NCBI RefSeq assembly: GCF_001953635.1
Contig: NZ_MEJH01000015.1
Span: forward strand, 1 to 64,000
From: Alteromonas abrolhosensis
Lineage (GTDB): Bacteria > Pseudomonadota > Gammaproteobacteria > Enterobacterales > Alteromonadaceae
DNA: 64,000 nucleotides
Reading direction: 5' to 3'
Every line of letters begins with the position of its first letter. The stretch's first letter is position 1. The position numbers and the translations under genes were made by a program. Shown one piece after another: positions 9,740-19,247 of the stretch. The notes under the pieces were generated by a model, which was not told where the DNA came from, did no database searches, and saw nothing but the letters and a program-made list of their open reading frames with translations.

Positions 9740-11620
9740 ATGTCGCAACTCAAAGGCCTTAAACATTTCTATATACCTGATGAGCAGTCGATATATTTGC
9801 TATCCCATGCGGATGCGAAAAAACTAAAAGACTGGGTAAACCTTTGCATTTCACAGTTAGAAGGGTTGGGTTACAGTGACATCGAACTTTTAGGGAAAGG
9901 GGCCTTTGGTTTTGCGTTTGCAGGGAATGCACCAAGCGGTGAATCACGGGTATTTAAGTTCTCGCGTATAACACTACCGCAGCACGTGCAGGATAGATTA
10001 GAAGAGGAAGCATTTATGCTTTCTCATGTTAATCACGAGTTTGTGCCACGATTTATTGAATATCAACAAATACGTAAACAATCCATCTTAGTCATGGGGC
10101 GAGCGCCTGGCGAAGACCTAGAAAAAGTCAGCTTGAAAACAGGCCCACTATCGCCCCGTATTATCGTCAAAATCGCAGTACAAGTAGGCGAACTTTTATC
10201 AAGCTTTCGGCAATACAGTGAGAATGGCGAGATTAAACCCATCGTTCACGGAGACATCAAACCCTCGAACTTGGTTTGGGATACTGAAAATGAAACTGTA
10301 GGGTTGATTGATTGGGGCTCTTCAGTGTTCGCACAGACTGACATTAGCGGGCAATATGTGGGTAACAATGTCATGGACTTAATGTCGGGTGAACTGCATC
10401 AAACCAACGCCCGACTTGGTGATGTTTATTTTATTGGAGAAGAGCAACTTAATGGCGCACTTTCCAGCCCACGCTTTGATGAACAAGGCCTGGCGAGCAC
10501 CCTGTATGCTTTGGCTTCAGGACAGTCGTGCCGTTATGGCAGTAAAGTTATTACGCCGTCATCCCTTGGACTACCCAAAATGCTCGCGAATATTTTGGAG
10601 TATATGCTTAGTGAAGATCCAGTAAAGAGAAGGCAGGGCGGAGATTACCTGTTTAATCATCTCCACGTTTTAAAGAATATGGTTTTCACACAAGACAAGC
10701 CACCGCAATACACTCCTCTAATACCTACGTGGCTGGCCCACTCTCAAAACCGTGCTGATATTGAAACCGTTGTTTACAGCTCTCGAAAATCTTACCTACG
10801 CCAACAGGCCAGATTGTCTGACTCATTAGATGAGAAAGACGTAGAGGAACTTCGCTATATAGACGACGCGCAATTCGACCGTTATTACAAAAATTACTTA
10901 CAGGGAATGGGCGATACCGAAAAAGCTTTTGTTTCCGCAATCAGTAGACTGGGCCGTTACCCTGTGGTTGGCGGGATGGCTGTGCGCTGGGAGCCAGAAG
11001 GTATATATGTCGATTCAAGCCTGAACCTGTATGATGAATCGTTGAAAACTGCGTTTGATTTAGCAGTAAATAATGTCATTAACTTAGCAAGAGCTATTCA
11101 TAAGCCCGCCGTGTTCAAATGCTGTATGTTCAACGCCAAAAACACGCTGCACATTGAACGCGAAAGTGAAGATGAAGACTTTAAACCTGCCAGCGGCATG
11201 TTTATTCCTTACGAATTATCAAGGGTTTCTGCACAAAAAGATGAAAGCCGTACTCACTCATATTTTGAAGATGGAGACGATCCAGACGAGTTGTTGAAGC
11301 TGCCGCAAGATATTATAGACACTATTGTTCAGCTAAATACCATTCACCATACGGGCTGCATCATTTTTGAAGCGCTACCTACCCATTTGAAGATACACAA
11401 CTACTACACGCTGCTCGACCATAGCCTTGAAGAACGATTCAAAGCGTTGCTAGCACAACTTGTCGAGCAAATTCCCAAAATAAAAGGGCTAGGCATTTCA
11501 GGGTTTATGAAGTTACCCTATAAAGATACGCGCTTTTTCGAGCACAAAGCAAAATTGCCTGAGAAGTATTATCCGCGAAACCCAAAAGCAGTAATTGAAG
11601 AGAAAGTACAACATGTCTGA
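9740..11620 (+). CDS. Protein-kinase-fold protein with uncharacterised C-terminal half
   Basis: 626 residues. The N-terminal 300 form a eukaryotic-type kinase fold: glycine loop LLGKGAFGFAFAG, Lys in VFKFSR, catalytic loop HGDIKPSN with Asp172, and Asp191 in IDWG in place of DFG. All catalytic residues are therefore present, so it could be active. Residues from about 330 on match no domain I recognise and are soluble-looking and acidic; no membrane segment or PASTA repeats. The gene overlaps tesB by 8 bases, suggesting coupled expression. Substrate unknown; a small-molecule kinase of similar fold is an alternative. Confidence 0.8.
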   Translation: MSQLKGLKHFYIPDEQSIYLLSHADAKKLKDWVNLCISQLEGLGYSDIELLGKGAFGFAFAGNAPSGESRVFKFSRITLPQHVQDRLEEEAFMLSHVNHEFVPRFIEYQQIRKQSILVMGRAPGEDLEKVSLKTGPLSPRIIVKIAVQVGELLSSFRQYSENGEIKPIVHGDIKPSNLVWDTENETVGLIDWGSSVFAQTDISGQYVGNNVMDLMSGELHQTNARLGDVYFIGEEQLNGALSSPRFDEQGLASTLYALASGQSCRYGSKVITPSSLGLPKMLANILEYMLSEDPVKRRQGGDYLFNHLHVLKNMVFTQDKPPQYTPLIPTWLAHSQNRADIETVVYSSRKSYLRQQARLSDSLDEKDVEELRYIDDAQFDRYYKNYLQGMGDTEKAFVSAISRLGRYPVVGGMAVRWEPEGIYVDSSLNLYDESLKTAFDLAVNNVINLARAIHKPAVFKCCMFNAKNTLHIERESEDEDFKPASGMFIPYELSRVSAQKDESRTHSYFEDGDDPDELLKLPQDIIDTIVQLNTIHHTGCIIFEALPTHLKIHNYYTLLDHSLEERFKALLAQLVEQIPKIKGLGISGFMKLPYKDTRFFEHKAKLPEKYYPRNPKAVIEEKVQHV

Positions 11621-12473
11621 GATTAAACTATCATCACTTTTTGAACTCGAAACAGTGGAAGCTGGCATTTATCGAGGTCAAAGCTGGGATTTAGGCTTCC
11701 GTGCCTTATTTGGTGGACAAGTTCTGGGACAAGCGCTAGCAGCAGCATACGAAACCGTGGAAGCCGGTAGAGTGGCTCATTCATTCCACACGTATTTTTT
11801 ACTTCCCGGCGATGCAAAAAAGCCTGTGGTCTATGATGTAGAGATTGTACGAGATGGACGCAGCTTTTCTGCTCGCCGTGTTAAAGCTATTCAAGATGGC
11901 AGAAATATCTTTTACATGACAGCGTCATTTCAAGTACCTCAAGACGGAATGGAACATCAAAACCCAACGATGCCTGATGTACCTGCACCGGAAGATGTAC
12001 AATCTGATATTGAATTCTATGAAGCTAACTTCAATAAAATTGCGCGCCCAATGCAAGAAGCGCTGAGTTATCATAAACCGGTAGATATCCGTACTGTGGA
12101 TGCAGCTAATTCATATCAGTCAGCCAAGCGCGAGCCAACCCGTTACATTTGGTTAAAAGCAAGAGATACCATGAATGCGCAGCTTTCTGTGCATCAAGCT
12201 GCGCTTGCTTACGCGTCAGATTATCATTTTCTTAGCACTTCATTACAGCCACACGGCGTAGCAGTAACTGATAAATCGCTTCGTATAGCCACTATCGATC
12301 ACGCCATGTGGTTTCACCGCCCAATTAATATGAATGAGTGGTTGTTGTATGCAATGGAGAGCCCATTTAGCGGAGGCTCTAGAGGGTTAGTACGCGGACA
12401 AATATTTAACCAAAGTGGTGAACTTGTCGCGTCAACCATGCAAGAAGGATTAATGAGAAAAGTAGACGAATAG
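11613..12473 (+). CDS. tesB: Acyl-CoA thioesterase II
   Basis: 286 residues, exactly the length of E. coli TesB. It hydrolyses medium- and long-chain acyl-CoA to free acid and CoA through a double hot-dog fold. Conserved blocks include [42 protein letters not shown] and the C-terminal [20 protein letters not shown]. The ATG at 11613 is preferred over an in-frame start 6 codons upstream, because [13 protein letters not shown] matches family N-termini; it overlaps the kinase-fold gene by 8 bases. The next gene begins 10 bases after its stop. Confidence 0.93.
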   Translation: MSEIKLSSLFELETVEAGIYRGQSWDLGFRALFGGQVLGQALAAAYETVEAGRVAHSFHTYFLLPGDAKKPVVYDVEIVRDGRSFSARRVKAIQDGRNIFYMTASFQVPQDGMEHQNPTMPDVPAPEDVQSDIEFYEANFNKIARPMQEALSYHKPVDIRTVDAANSYQSAKREPTRYIWLKARDTMNAQLSVHQAALAYASDYHFLSTSLQPHGVAVTDKSLRIATIDHAMWFHRPINMNEWLLYAMESPFSGGSRGLVRGQIFNQSGELVASTMQEGLMRKVDE

Positions 12474-12483
12474 GGAGACAGTT

Positions 12484-13008
12484 ATGCGCTACAAGTTAGG
12501 TTCAACATCGCCACAGGTTCACGACAGCGTTTTTATAGCACCCGGCGCCCACGTTATCGGTAACACTGAACTCAAAGCGGGTTCAAGTGTTTGGTTTAAT
12601 GCGGTTATACGTGGCGATATGGATAAAATCACCATAGGTGAAAACACAAATATTCAAGACGGCAGCGTATTACACACCGACGCTGGCATTCCTTTAGTGT
12701 TGGGTAAAGGGGTAACAGTAGGGCACAAAGTTATGCTGCATGGCTGTGAAATAGGTGACTACTCTTTGATTGGCATTAACGCTGTTGTTTTAAATGGTGC
12801 AAAAATTGGCAAGTATTGCATTATTGGCGCCAATGCATTGATCACTGAAAACATGGAAGTTCCAGATTACAGCCTAGTTGTAGGAGCACCGGGTAAAGTC
12901 ATCAGAACAATGGATGAGAGCGTTGAACCGAAACTTCAGGCGTCGGCTGACCATTACGTAGAAAATGGGAAGACCTATAAATCTACATTGCTTCCAATAG
13001 ATAGTTAA
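12484..13008 (+). CDS. Gamma-carbonic-anhydrase-family protein (YrdA/PaaY-like)
   Basis: 174 residues of left-handed beta-helix hexapeptide repeats. The potential metal-binding histidines are in VLHTDAG and GHKVMLHGC, the arrangement seen in gamma-class carbonic anhydrases and the YrdA/CaiE/PaaY group. It follows tesB by 10 bases with a GGGAGA ribosome site, so is probably co-transcribed. In PaaY-type proteins the activity is thioester hydrolysis, which would fit the tesB neighbour, but the sequence alone cannot tell carbonic anhydrase from thioesterase. Confidence 0.85.
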   Translation: MRYKLGSTSPQVHDSVFIAPGAHVIGNTELKAGSSVWFNAVIRGDMDKITIGENTNIQDGSVLHTDAGIPLVLGKGVTVGHKVMLHGCEIGDYSLIGINAVVLNGAKIGKYCIIGANALITENMEVPDYSLVVGAPGKVIRTMDESVEPKLQASADHYVENGKTYKSTLLPIDS

Positions 13009-13050
13009 CATTGAACGTAGAAGCGTGAACTTAAAATCTTGTTTCCCCAT

Positions 13051-13152
13051 AAAAAATGCCCAGAACATACGTTCCGGGCCTAGGGGAATGGCTCATTGCT
13101 GAGCCGTGCGCTAACTTTTACAGGGAGAGTTTAAATAAAATCTTTTAAACGG
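13051..13152 (-). ncRNA. Candidate small RNA on the minus strand
   Basis: Read on the minus strand, a TATAAT box (13164-13159) with a weak -35 (TTATAA, 17-base spacing) is followed by about 100 bases containing three hairpins: GTTTAAA/TTTAAAC, GGCTCA/TGAGCC (13090-13105, perfect) and GCCCGGAAC/GTTCTGGGC (13058-13079, one mismatch). The last is followed directly by six T, a standard intrinsic terminator. No reading frame fits. There is no T run on the plus strand, so this is not simply the terminator of the upstream gene. No match to a known sRNA family was recognised. Confidence 0.4.
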
Positions 13153-13528
13153 ACAATGATTATAGAATACATTTGTTTATTTTATAAACAATTTCTGTGT
13201 GAATTTTATCTTACACTCTAAACGATAGTTAAATTGTAGAACTATTACGTTAGTTATCAATGAACTAAATACTGGTCGGATGTGATAATTTTAACTGCTA
13301 AAACTGTCCAGATAATATCCACATGTTGATCACAATTTATACACCCACAATTAAACGCTAGGTTATAGACGGGTTATATTAATCTAGATGCTTTCATTCA
13401 TATTGATTATGTTCAGTACAGATGGTTGTTCCTTTCCGTTATCCTTGTAGTATGTCGTGATTCTACATGCTAAATAAGCATGATACTGACCATAAAAACA
13501 GGCCCTTACATTAATACGAGGATGGATT
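13153..13528. other. Intergenic region upstream of the class V aminotransferase
   Basis: AT-rich DNA holding the promoter of the aminotransferase gene. CATGCT and AGCATG form a 6-5-6 inverted repeat at 13466-13482, 46 bases before the start codon, which could be an operator. Nothing else was recognised. Confidence 0.4.
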
Positions 13529-14650
13529 ATGCACTCATTTTCTACTTTTATTCCCCCTGAACGTACCTTGATGGGACCGGGACCATCCGATGTTAACCCT
13601 CGAATTTTGAATGCGATGGCAAGACCTACGCTGGGGCATCTCGACCCATTGTTCATTGAATTAATGGATCAAACCAAACAGCTTCTGCAATACGCATTTA
13701 AAACCGAAAACGCACTGACTATGCCAATCTCAGCCCCGGGTTCAGCTGGCATGGAGGCGTGTTTCGTCAACTTAGTCGAGCCAGGCGATAAAGTATTAGT
13801 TTGTATAAATGGCGTGTTCGGCAATCGTATGGTTGAAAACGTTGAGCGCTGTGGTGGTGAGGCGATCACCGTTAACAATACATGGGGAGAACAAACGGAT
13901 CTTAACGCCGTTGAAGATGCACTTAAAGCCAACCCTGATGTAAAAGTGCTTGCTTTTGTACATGCGGAAACATCAACGGGTGTTCGAAATGACGCAAAAG
14001 CACTTTGTGAACTAGCACAAAAATACAACTGTTTAAGTATTGTTGATGCGGTTACTTCACTAGGCGGCATCGAACTGGATGTAGATGGGTGGGGCATTGA
14101 CGCAATCTATTCTGGTTCTCAGAAATGTTTGAGTTGCGTACCAGGAATCTCGCCGGTTTCATTTAGCGAAAAAGCGGTGCAGGTAATCCAAAATCGTAAA
14201 ACAAAAGTTCAAAGCTGGTTTTTGGATATGAACCTAATTGTCGGTTATTGGGGTCAAGGCGCCAAACGTGCTTACCACCATACAGCACCAGTGAACAGCA
14301 TGTACGCTATGTATGAAGCACTTCTAATCTTAAAAGAAGAAGGGTTGGAAAATGCATGGCAACGTCATGCTTCAGGCCATCAATCCCTTGCACAGGGTTT
14401 AAGCGATCTTGGTTTAGAGCTGACAGTAGATAGTGCTTATCGTTTACCACAGCTTAACGTGGTCAAAATCCCAGAAGGGGTTGACGATGGTGCCGTTCGC
14501 AAGCAATTACTTGAAGAATTCAATTTAGAAATTGGCGCAGGCTTAGGTGAGCACGCGGGTAAAGTGTGGCGAATTGGACTTATGGGCTATGCGTGTAAGC
14601 CACGAAATATCGATCACTGTCTTGCTGCATTGCGTACCGTACTTAAGTAA
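13529..14650 (+). CDS. Class V aminotransferase (serine/alanine--glyoxylate type)
   Basis: 373 residues, PLP-dependent fold type I. MGPGPSDVNPRIL at the N-terminus, SAPGSAGMEA for phosphate binding, HAETSTGVRND, DAVTSLGG with the PLP-binding Asp, and SGSQKCL carrying the Schiff-base lysine are all typical of the AGXT/serine-glyoxylate aminotransferase branch. It probably transfers the amino group of Ala or Ser to glyoxylate. ATG at 13529 is preceded by GAGGA. Monocistronic: long leader upstream and a hairpin after the stop. Purine-catabolic ureidoglycine transaminase is a close relative and cannot be excluded. Confidence 0.88.
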   Translation: MHSFSTFIPPERTLMGPGPSDVNPRILNAMARPTLGHLDPLFIELMDQTKQLLQYAFKTENALTMPISAPGSAGMEACFVNLVEPGDKVLVCINGVFGNRMVENVERCGGEAITVNNTWGEQTDLNAVEDALKANPDVKVLAFVHAETSTGVRNDAKALCELAQKYNCLSIVDAVTSLGGIELDVDGWGIDAIYSGSQKCLSCVPGISPVSFSEKAVQVIQNRKTKVQSWFLDMNLIVGYWGQGAKRAYHHTAPVNSMYAMYEALLILKEEGLENAWQRHASGHQSLAQGLSDLGLELTVDSAYRLPQLNVVKIPEGVDDGAVRKQLLEEFNLEIGAGLGEHAGKVWRIGLMGYACKPRNIDHCLAALRTVLK

Positions 14651-14700
14651 ACAGCACAAATATTGCCACCTAATCTTATTCCATTATCGGAAAACCCGTG

Positions 14701-14726
14701 CACTCAAGGGCAATCGCCCTTGAGTG
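14701..14726. terminator. Hairpin after the aminotransferase gene
   Basis: Perfect 11-base stem CACTCAAGGGC / GCCCTTGAGTG with an AATC loop, 50 bases after the stop codon. It lacks a T run, so terminator function is likely but not certain. Confidence 0.6.
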
Positions 14727-14942
14727 AACCTGTCTAAAATCCTTCATTACCTTAATCCCCATATAAGCTTTACCGCACTTCATCCTTGCCGTATAAAAAC
14801 CGCAGTTCAGCGAACTTCTATCTTCTTTTCTCACCGTTCGATGCTAGTATTTTGTTCATGGTTTACATTCATAAACTATTCAGTATTAAACACTTATCCT
14901 TGCTACAACGTATCAGTGTTGTCACTAAATAAAGGAATCTCT

Positions 14943-15674
14943 ATGAAATTGTTCACCCGTGGAAAGTCTAGTGAGTTGGCAAAAAGTGTTTTTGCAAAAG
15001 TAATGATAGCTTCAACGGTAGTTGTTTTATCAACATCAATATTTTCAGTACAAGCTGCACAGGACGCCGTAATTAATGTGCAGGGTGTAGGGGCGGTAGA
15101 AGTAACGCCCAATGCTTACTCGGTGACGTTGGTTGTTGAGGAAGAAGGAAATACCGTAGGAAAGCTGAATAACCAGCTCGACTCAGATTTACGTTCCATT
15201 GTTAAATTTTTACTTAGTGAAGGCATAGAAGAAAAGCATATTCAAAGTATGCAGGTACGACTGCAGCCTCGCTACATCAATACCCCCCAAGGGCGTGTGC
15301 AAGAAGGCTTTACGCTTTCTCGTGATATCACTGTAACTTCGACTGACCTCGATACTTACGACAAAGTACTTGATGGTGTGCTTAAAAGAGGTGTCGATCG
15401 TATCCAACAGTTTAATTTCATTTCTATAGGTGAAGGCGATGCTTATCAAAAGGCGCTTATTGCTGCTGTGAAAGACGCAAAGCAACGTGCACAGTTATTA
15501 GCGAAAGAATTGGGTATAGAAGTAGGCGAAGTTGTTGCAATCTCAGAATCTGGTGGCAATATGCCGATTCCAGTAATGCGCGCAGAGGCTTTTGCCAAAG
15601 ACATGTCTATGTCTCTACCAGGGCAAGAGCGTGTAGAAGCGCGGGTTAATGTGTCTTTTAACATTGTTCAATAG
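14943..15674 (+). CDS. SIMPL (DUF541) domain periplasmic protein
   Basis: 243 residues with an N-terminal signal region ending near QAAQDA. The SIMPL fold is indicated by VINVQGVGAVEVTPNAYSV, the alternation of short beta strands and helices, and the C-terminal RVEARVNVSFNI. Members (E. coli YggE, mouse SIMPL, brucella BP26) are envelope proteins linked to oxidative stress, function unclear. The ATG at 14943 is used because AAAGGA precedes it and a signal peptide follows; a longer upstream extension has no such support. First gene of a run through msrC, proQ and prc. Confidence 0.85.
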   Translation: MKLFTRGKSSELAKSVFAKVMIASTVVVLSTSIFSVQAAQDAVINVQGVGAVEVTPNAYSVTLVVEEEGNTVGKLNNQLDSDLRSIVKFLLSEGIEEKHIQSMQVRLQPRYINTPQGRVQEGFTLSRDITVTSTDLDTYDKVLDGVLKRGVDRIQQFNFISIGEGDAYQKALIAAVKDAKQRAQLLAKELGIEVGEVVAISESGGNMPIPVMRAEAFAKDMSMSLPGQERVEARVNVSFNIVQ

Positions 15675-15686
15675 CAGGAAATACGA

Positions 15687-16142
15687 TTGAAAGAACAACA
15701 GTATGGCCAGTTAATTAGCCAAGCTAAGAGTTTGGTATCTGGCGAGCACGATCTTATCGCTAATATGGCAAATATAAGTGCGCTGCTTTTCAATAGCCTC
15801 GAAGAGGTGAATTGGGCAGGTTTTTATTTGTATAAAGAAGACCAGTTAGTACTGGGGCCATTCCAGGGGCAACCTGCATGTATTCGCATTCCTCTTGGAA
15901 AAGGTGTTTGTGGTACGAGTGCAAGTACAAGAACGGTACAGCGTATAGCAGATGTGCATCAATTCGAGGGACATATCGCTTGTGACGCTGCATCAAACTC
16001 TGAGATAGTTGTTCCTCTGGTGTTAAACGATACGCTTATTGGCGTATTGGACATCGACAGTCCTGTTTTTGAACGCTTTACCGAAGAAGACGAAAAAGGG
16101 CTAATTGAGATTGCTCAAATTCTTATGGATTCGCAGAAATAA
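15687..16142 (+). CDS. msrC: Free methionine-(R)-sulfoxide reductase (GAF fold)
   Basis: 151 residues, a stand-alone GAF domain. Cys65, Cys75 and Cys99 have the same spacing (10 and 24) as the three redox cysteines of E. coli fRMsr, in CIRIPLGKGVCGTS and HIACDAASNSEI. It reduces free methionine-R-sulfoxide with thioredoxin. The start is TTG at 15687 with CAGGAA upstream, a rare codon suggesting modest translation. It lies 12 bases after the SIMPL gene, a plausible oxidative-stress pairing. Confidence 0.9.
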   Translation: MKEQQYGQLISQAKSLVSGEHDLIANMANISALLFNSLEEVNWAGFYLYKEDQLVLGPFQGQPACIRIPLGKGVCGTSASTRTVQRIADVHQFEGHIACDAASNSEIVVPLVLNDTLIGVLDIDSPVFERFTEEDEKGLIEIAQILMDSQK

Positions 16143-16144
16143 TT

Positions 16145-16435
16145 ATGAAGTCCAGTGTTGATATTCACGTTGTTTTATCCACCTTTGAAGATATGGAAGA
16201 CTTTCATGATGACCCAGATGAGGCATCTGAACGTTTAAATTTCATTCTTCACGGAATATATGACAATGCGGAAGAAGATATTGAAACACAGCGTTTAGAG
16301 CAAATTTTGCACTACGCATGGGAATCTTGGCAACAAGATAAGCATTTATTAGAAATAGATGACGACGAATTGCTTGATTGGGTTGACCACACGCTGGCAA
16401 CTTGGGATGATGCAAGTAACGATGAAATCTCCTGA
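16145..16435 (+). CDS. Small acidic protein of unknown function upstream of proQ
   Basis: 96 residues, very acidic (many Asp/Glu, for example DDPDEASERL and EIDDDELLDW), predicted helical, with no signal peptide or cysteines. It starts 2 bases after the msrC stop and ends 16 bases before proQ, so it is almost certainly translated as part of this operon. I do not recognise the family. Its strong negative charge beside highly basic ProQ is notable but no interaction can be claimed. Confidence 0.8.
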   Translation: MKSSVDIHVVLSTFEDMEDFHDDPDEASERLNFILHGIYDNAEEDIETQRLEQILHYAWESWQQDKHLLEIDDDELLDWVDHTLATWDDASNDEIS

Positions 16436-16451
16436 ATAATTTAGAAAGTTA

Positions 16452-17120
16452 ATGGAATCACCAGAGAAGTTTAACAACAGTAAGGAAGTAATAGCTTTCC
16501 TTGCAGAGACCTTTCCGAAATGTTTTAGCATTGAAGGCGAGGCCCGCCCACTTAAGATCGGTATTTTTCAAGATCTTGCCACTCGTTTAGAAGAAGAGGA
16601 ACGTGTTAGTAAAACACTTCTTCGCTCTACGCTTCGTCATTACACCAATAGTTGGCGCTATCTTCATAGCATCAAAGAAGGTGCACATCGTGTAGATTTA
16701 GACGGCGTTGAAGGCGATGCAATTGAAAAAGAACACGCTGATCATGCTCAGCAGCAGTTGGAAGAAAGCAAAGCGAAAGCCGCTGAAAAGCGCAAAGCAA
16801 AGCTAGCCCAACAGCCTAAGCGAAAAGATAAACGTCAATTTAACCGTCCAAAAGGTGAAAAATCTGCAAATTCGGACCATGCTGATAGTAAGCGCGGAAC
16901 TAAACCGAAAAATAACAGACCAAACAATACACCGCCTGCAAAATTGACGGACAGTGATTTACAGCAAGGTACTCAAGTTACCGTTAAGTTAGGTAAAGCA
17001 CCTATGCCAGCAGTAATTACAGAAGTTGCTAAAGATGGCATTCACGTTCAATTAGACTCAGGCATGGTAGTTAAAGTAAACGCAGACGCTTTACGTTTGG
17101 CACGCTCCAAGAGGTCGTAA
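16452..17120 (+). CDS. proQ: RNA chaperone ProQ
   Basis: 222 residues. Residues 1-115 form the FinO/ProQ RNA-binding domain (FNNSKEVIAFLAETFPKCF, then a block of basic helices with RSTLRHYTNSWRYL). A long Lys/Arg/Gln-rich linker follows and residues from about 170 form the small Tudor/KOW-like C-terminal domain (GTQVTVKLGKAPMPAVITEV). ProQ binds structured sRNAs and mRNA 3' ends. It is followed at 2 bases by prc, the same order as in enterobacteria. Confidence 0.93.
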   Translation: MESPEKFNNSKEVIAFLAETFPKCFSIEGEARPLKIGIFQDLATRLEEEERVSKTLLRSTLRHYTNSWRYLHSIKEGAHRVDLDGVEGDAIEKEHADHAQQQLEESKAKAAEKRKAKLAQQPKRKDKRQFNRPKGEKSANSDHADSKRGTKPKNNRPNNTPPAKLTDSDLQQGTQVTVKLGKAPMPAVITEVAKDGIHVQLDSGMVVKVNADALRLARSKRS

Positions 17121-17122
17121 AT

Positions 17123-19165
17123 ATGAGAGACATCCTTCGAATTTCCATCGCCAGTGCTTTTCTTACCGTTGGGGTAGGAGCGGGCGCAGTTACGTCAACA
17201 CCTGAAGTAGACGAGCTTCCTATCTTACAGCAGGAATCTCAACATAGTGTTGCGGCTAAGCGAGTAAGCGCACTCTTTACCAGAGCGCACTACAAGGAAA
17301 TATCGTTGGATGATGCACTCTCAGCTCGAGTTTATCAGCGCTTTATCGATTCACTAGATCACAACAAGCAAGTGCTTTTGTTATCAGACGTAGTTGGTTT
17401 TGAGAAATACCGCACGTTATTTGATGACGCGCTGAGCAAAGGCAACCTTTCAGTTGCTTATGATATGTACAACGTTAGCGCTAAACGACGTATCGAACGT
17501 TATGAGTTTGCGTTAGAGTTGTTAGAAAAAGGTCCGTTCGACTTCGAAAAAGAAGGCGATAAGTTTTTTTATGACAGAGAAGATGCTGAATGGCCTGCTA
17601 ACAAAGCTGAGTTAGATGAAATTTGGCGTCAACGCGTTAAGTACGATGCGTTGAATCTTATACTCGCGGACAAAACGTGGGAAGAAGCAAAAGAGCTACT
17701 TTCAAAGCGCTACACGCGCGCTATTAAACGCACTAAGCAAGCAAAAAGCGAAGACGTTTTTCAAACAGCTATGAATGCTTTTGCCCGCACAATTGAAGCT
17801 CATACCAGTTATTTATCGCCTCGTAACGCTGAACGTTTCCAGATGGACATGAATTTGTCATTCGAGGGAATAGGCGCTGTACTTCAGAGCGAAGATGACT
17901 ACACCGTCATTAAAAGCGTAGTGCCTGGCGGTCCAGCAGATGAGTCAGGTGCGATCAAGCCAGAAGATAAAATTGTTGGTGTAGCGCAAGATGACGAAGA
18001 ATTTGTAGACGTTATCGGCTGGCGATTAGACGAAGTGGTCGAGTTAATTAAAGGCCCTAAAGGCAGTACCGTCCGTTTGCAGGTTGAAAAAGGCGCGACT
18101 GACGCAAAAACAACGTCAGTAGTCAGCCTAACTCGCGATAAAATTAAGTTAGAAGACCGCGCAGCCAAGTCGGAAGTTTATATACCTGAGACCGGTCCTC
18201 ACGCAGGTGAACCGCTAGGTGTCATTACTATTCCAAGCTTTTACAACAACCTAAGTATGGATGTTGCGAAAGAAATTGAAAGCTTGAAAGCGCAGAACGT
18301 TAAAGGCGTAATTGTTGATTTACGTGGCAACGGTGGTGGTTCTTTGACTGAAGCAACACTGTTAACGGGTCTATTTATCGAAAAAGGCCCAGTGGTACAA
18401 ATCCGCTACGGTCAAAGCAAAGTTAGTGTTAATCGCGATACAGACGGCGAAGTAGCCTACGATGGTCCGCTAACGGTACTTGTGGACAGATACAGCGCAT
18501 CGGCTTCAGAAATTTTTGCAGCTGCAATGCAAGACTATAATCGTGCACTAATTGTTGGTGAACAAACGTTTGGTAAAGGTACAGTGCAACAGCACCGCGG
18601 CTTAGGCAAAATCTACGACCTTTACGATAACCCATTAGGTAGTGTTCAGTTTACTATTGCAAAGTTCTATCGTATCGACGGTGGTAGTACACAGCATAAA
18701 GGCGTAATTCCAGATATTCTATACCCTTCTGCAATAGAACCAGCAGAGTGGGGTGAAAGCCAAGCAGAGAATGCGTTGCCATGGGACAGCATCAACCGAG
18801 CTAACTACACCACGTTTGCGGATGGTACTGCAGCCCTTGACGTACTCACTGCAAAACACAATAAACGTATTCTTCAGGACCCTGAGTTCTCTTATATTCA
18901 AGACGATATTAAAGAGTACAAAGAGAATAAAGATAAGAATTTCATCTCGTTAGTTAAGTCGGTACGTGAAGCTGAAAAGAAAGAAGCGGAAGCAAAATCG
19001 CTCGCACGTGCTAACGAACGTTTACAGCGAATGGGAATGGAAACAGTCACAACATTGGACGACTTACCTGAAGATATGGAAGAATTAGATCCATTCTTGG
19101 ATGAGGCAGCCAACATCACATTCGATATGATCGAAACAGGCCGTTACGCTATCACAAGAAACTAA
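17123..19165 (+). CDS. prc: Tail-specific periplasmic protease Prc (C-terminal processing peptidase, S41A)
   Basis: 680 residues, the expected size. A signal peptide (ISIASAFLTVGVGAGAV) is followed by the N-terminal helical domain, a PDZ domain at about 235-325 (GIGAVLQSEDDYTVIKSVVPGGPA), the S41 catalytic core with Ser in DRYSASASEIF and Lys in GEQTFGKGTVQ (25 residues apart as in E. coli), and a helical C-terminal DUF3340-type region. It degrades periplasmic proteins with non-polar C-termini and controls cell-wall hydrolases. Ribosome site AAGAGG. Last gene of the operon. Confidence 0.94.
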   Translation: MRDILRISIASAFLTVGVGAGAVTSTPEVDELPILQQESQHSVAAKRVSALFTRAHYKEISLDDALSARVYQRFIDSLDHNKQVLLLSDVVGFEKYRTLFDDALSKGNLSVAYDMYNVSAKRRIERYEFALELLEKGPFDFEKEGDKFFYDREDAEWPANKAELDEIWRQRVKYDALNLILADKTWEEAKELLSKRYTRAIKRTKQAKSEDVFQTAMNAFARTIEAHTSYLSPRNAERFQMDMNLSFEGIGAVLQSEDDYTVIKSVVPGGPADESGAIKPEDKIVGVAQDDEEFVDVIGWRLDEVVELIKGPKGSTVRLQVEKGATDAKTTSVVSLTRDKIKLEDRAAKSEVYIPETGPHAGEPLGVITIPSFYNNLSMDVAKEIESLKAQNVKGVIVDLRGNGGGSLTEATLLTGLFIEKGPVVQIRYGQSKVSVNRDTDGEVAYDGPLTVLVDRYSASASEIFAAAMQDYNRALIVGEQTFGKGTVQQHRGLGKIYDLYDNPLGSVQFTIAKFYRIDGGSTQHKGVIPDILYPSAIEPAEWGESQAENALPWDSINRANYTTFADGTAALDVLTAKHNKRILQDPEFSYIQDDIKEYKENKDKNFISLVKSVREAEKKEAEAKSLARANERLQRMGMETVTTLDDLPEDMEELDPFLDEAANITFDMIETGRYAITRN

Positions 19166-19173
19166 GTGATTAG

Positions 19174-19207
19174 AAAAAAGGGCTGGTCTAGGGCCAGCCC
19201 TTTTTTT
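19174..19207 (+). terminator. Rho-independent terminator after prc
   Basis: AAAAAAGGGCTGG pairs with CCAGCCCTTTTTTT around a 7-base loop, 9 bases after the prc stop. Confidence 0.95.
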
Positions 19208-19247
19208 GTGTCTATAAATTATTAAAACAATAATAAAGGGAAATAAC

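Noticed and set aside
13669..14097. Long open frame on the minus strand inside the aminotransferase gene
   Set aside because: A shadow of conserved plus-strand codons, with composition unlike a real protein.
14724..14942. Longer version of the SIMPL protein starting upstream
   Set aside because: The extension lacks a ribosome site and would place the signal peptide internally; ATG 14943 has both.
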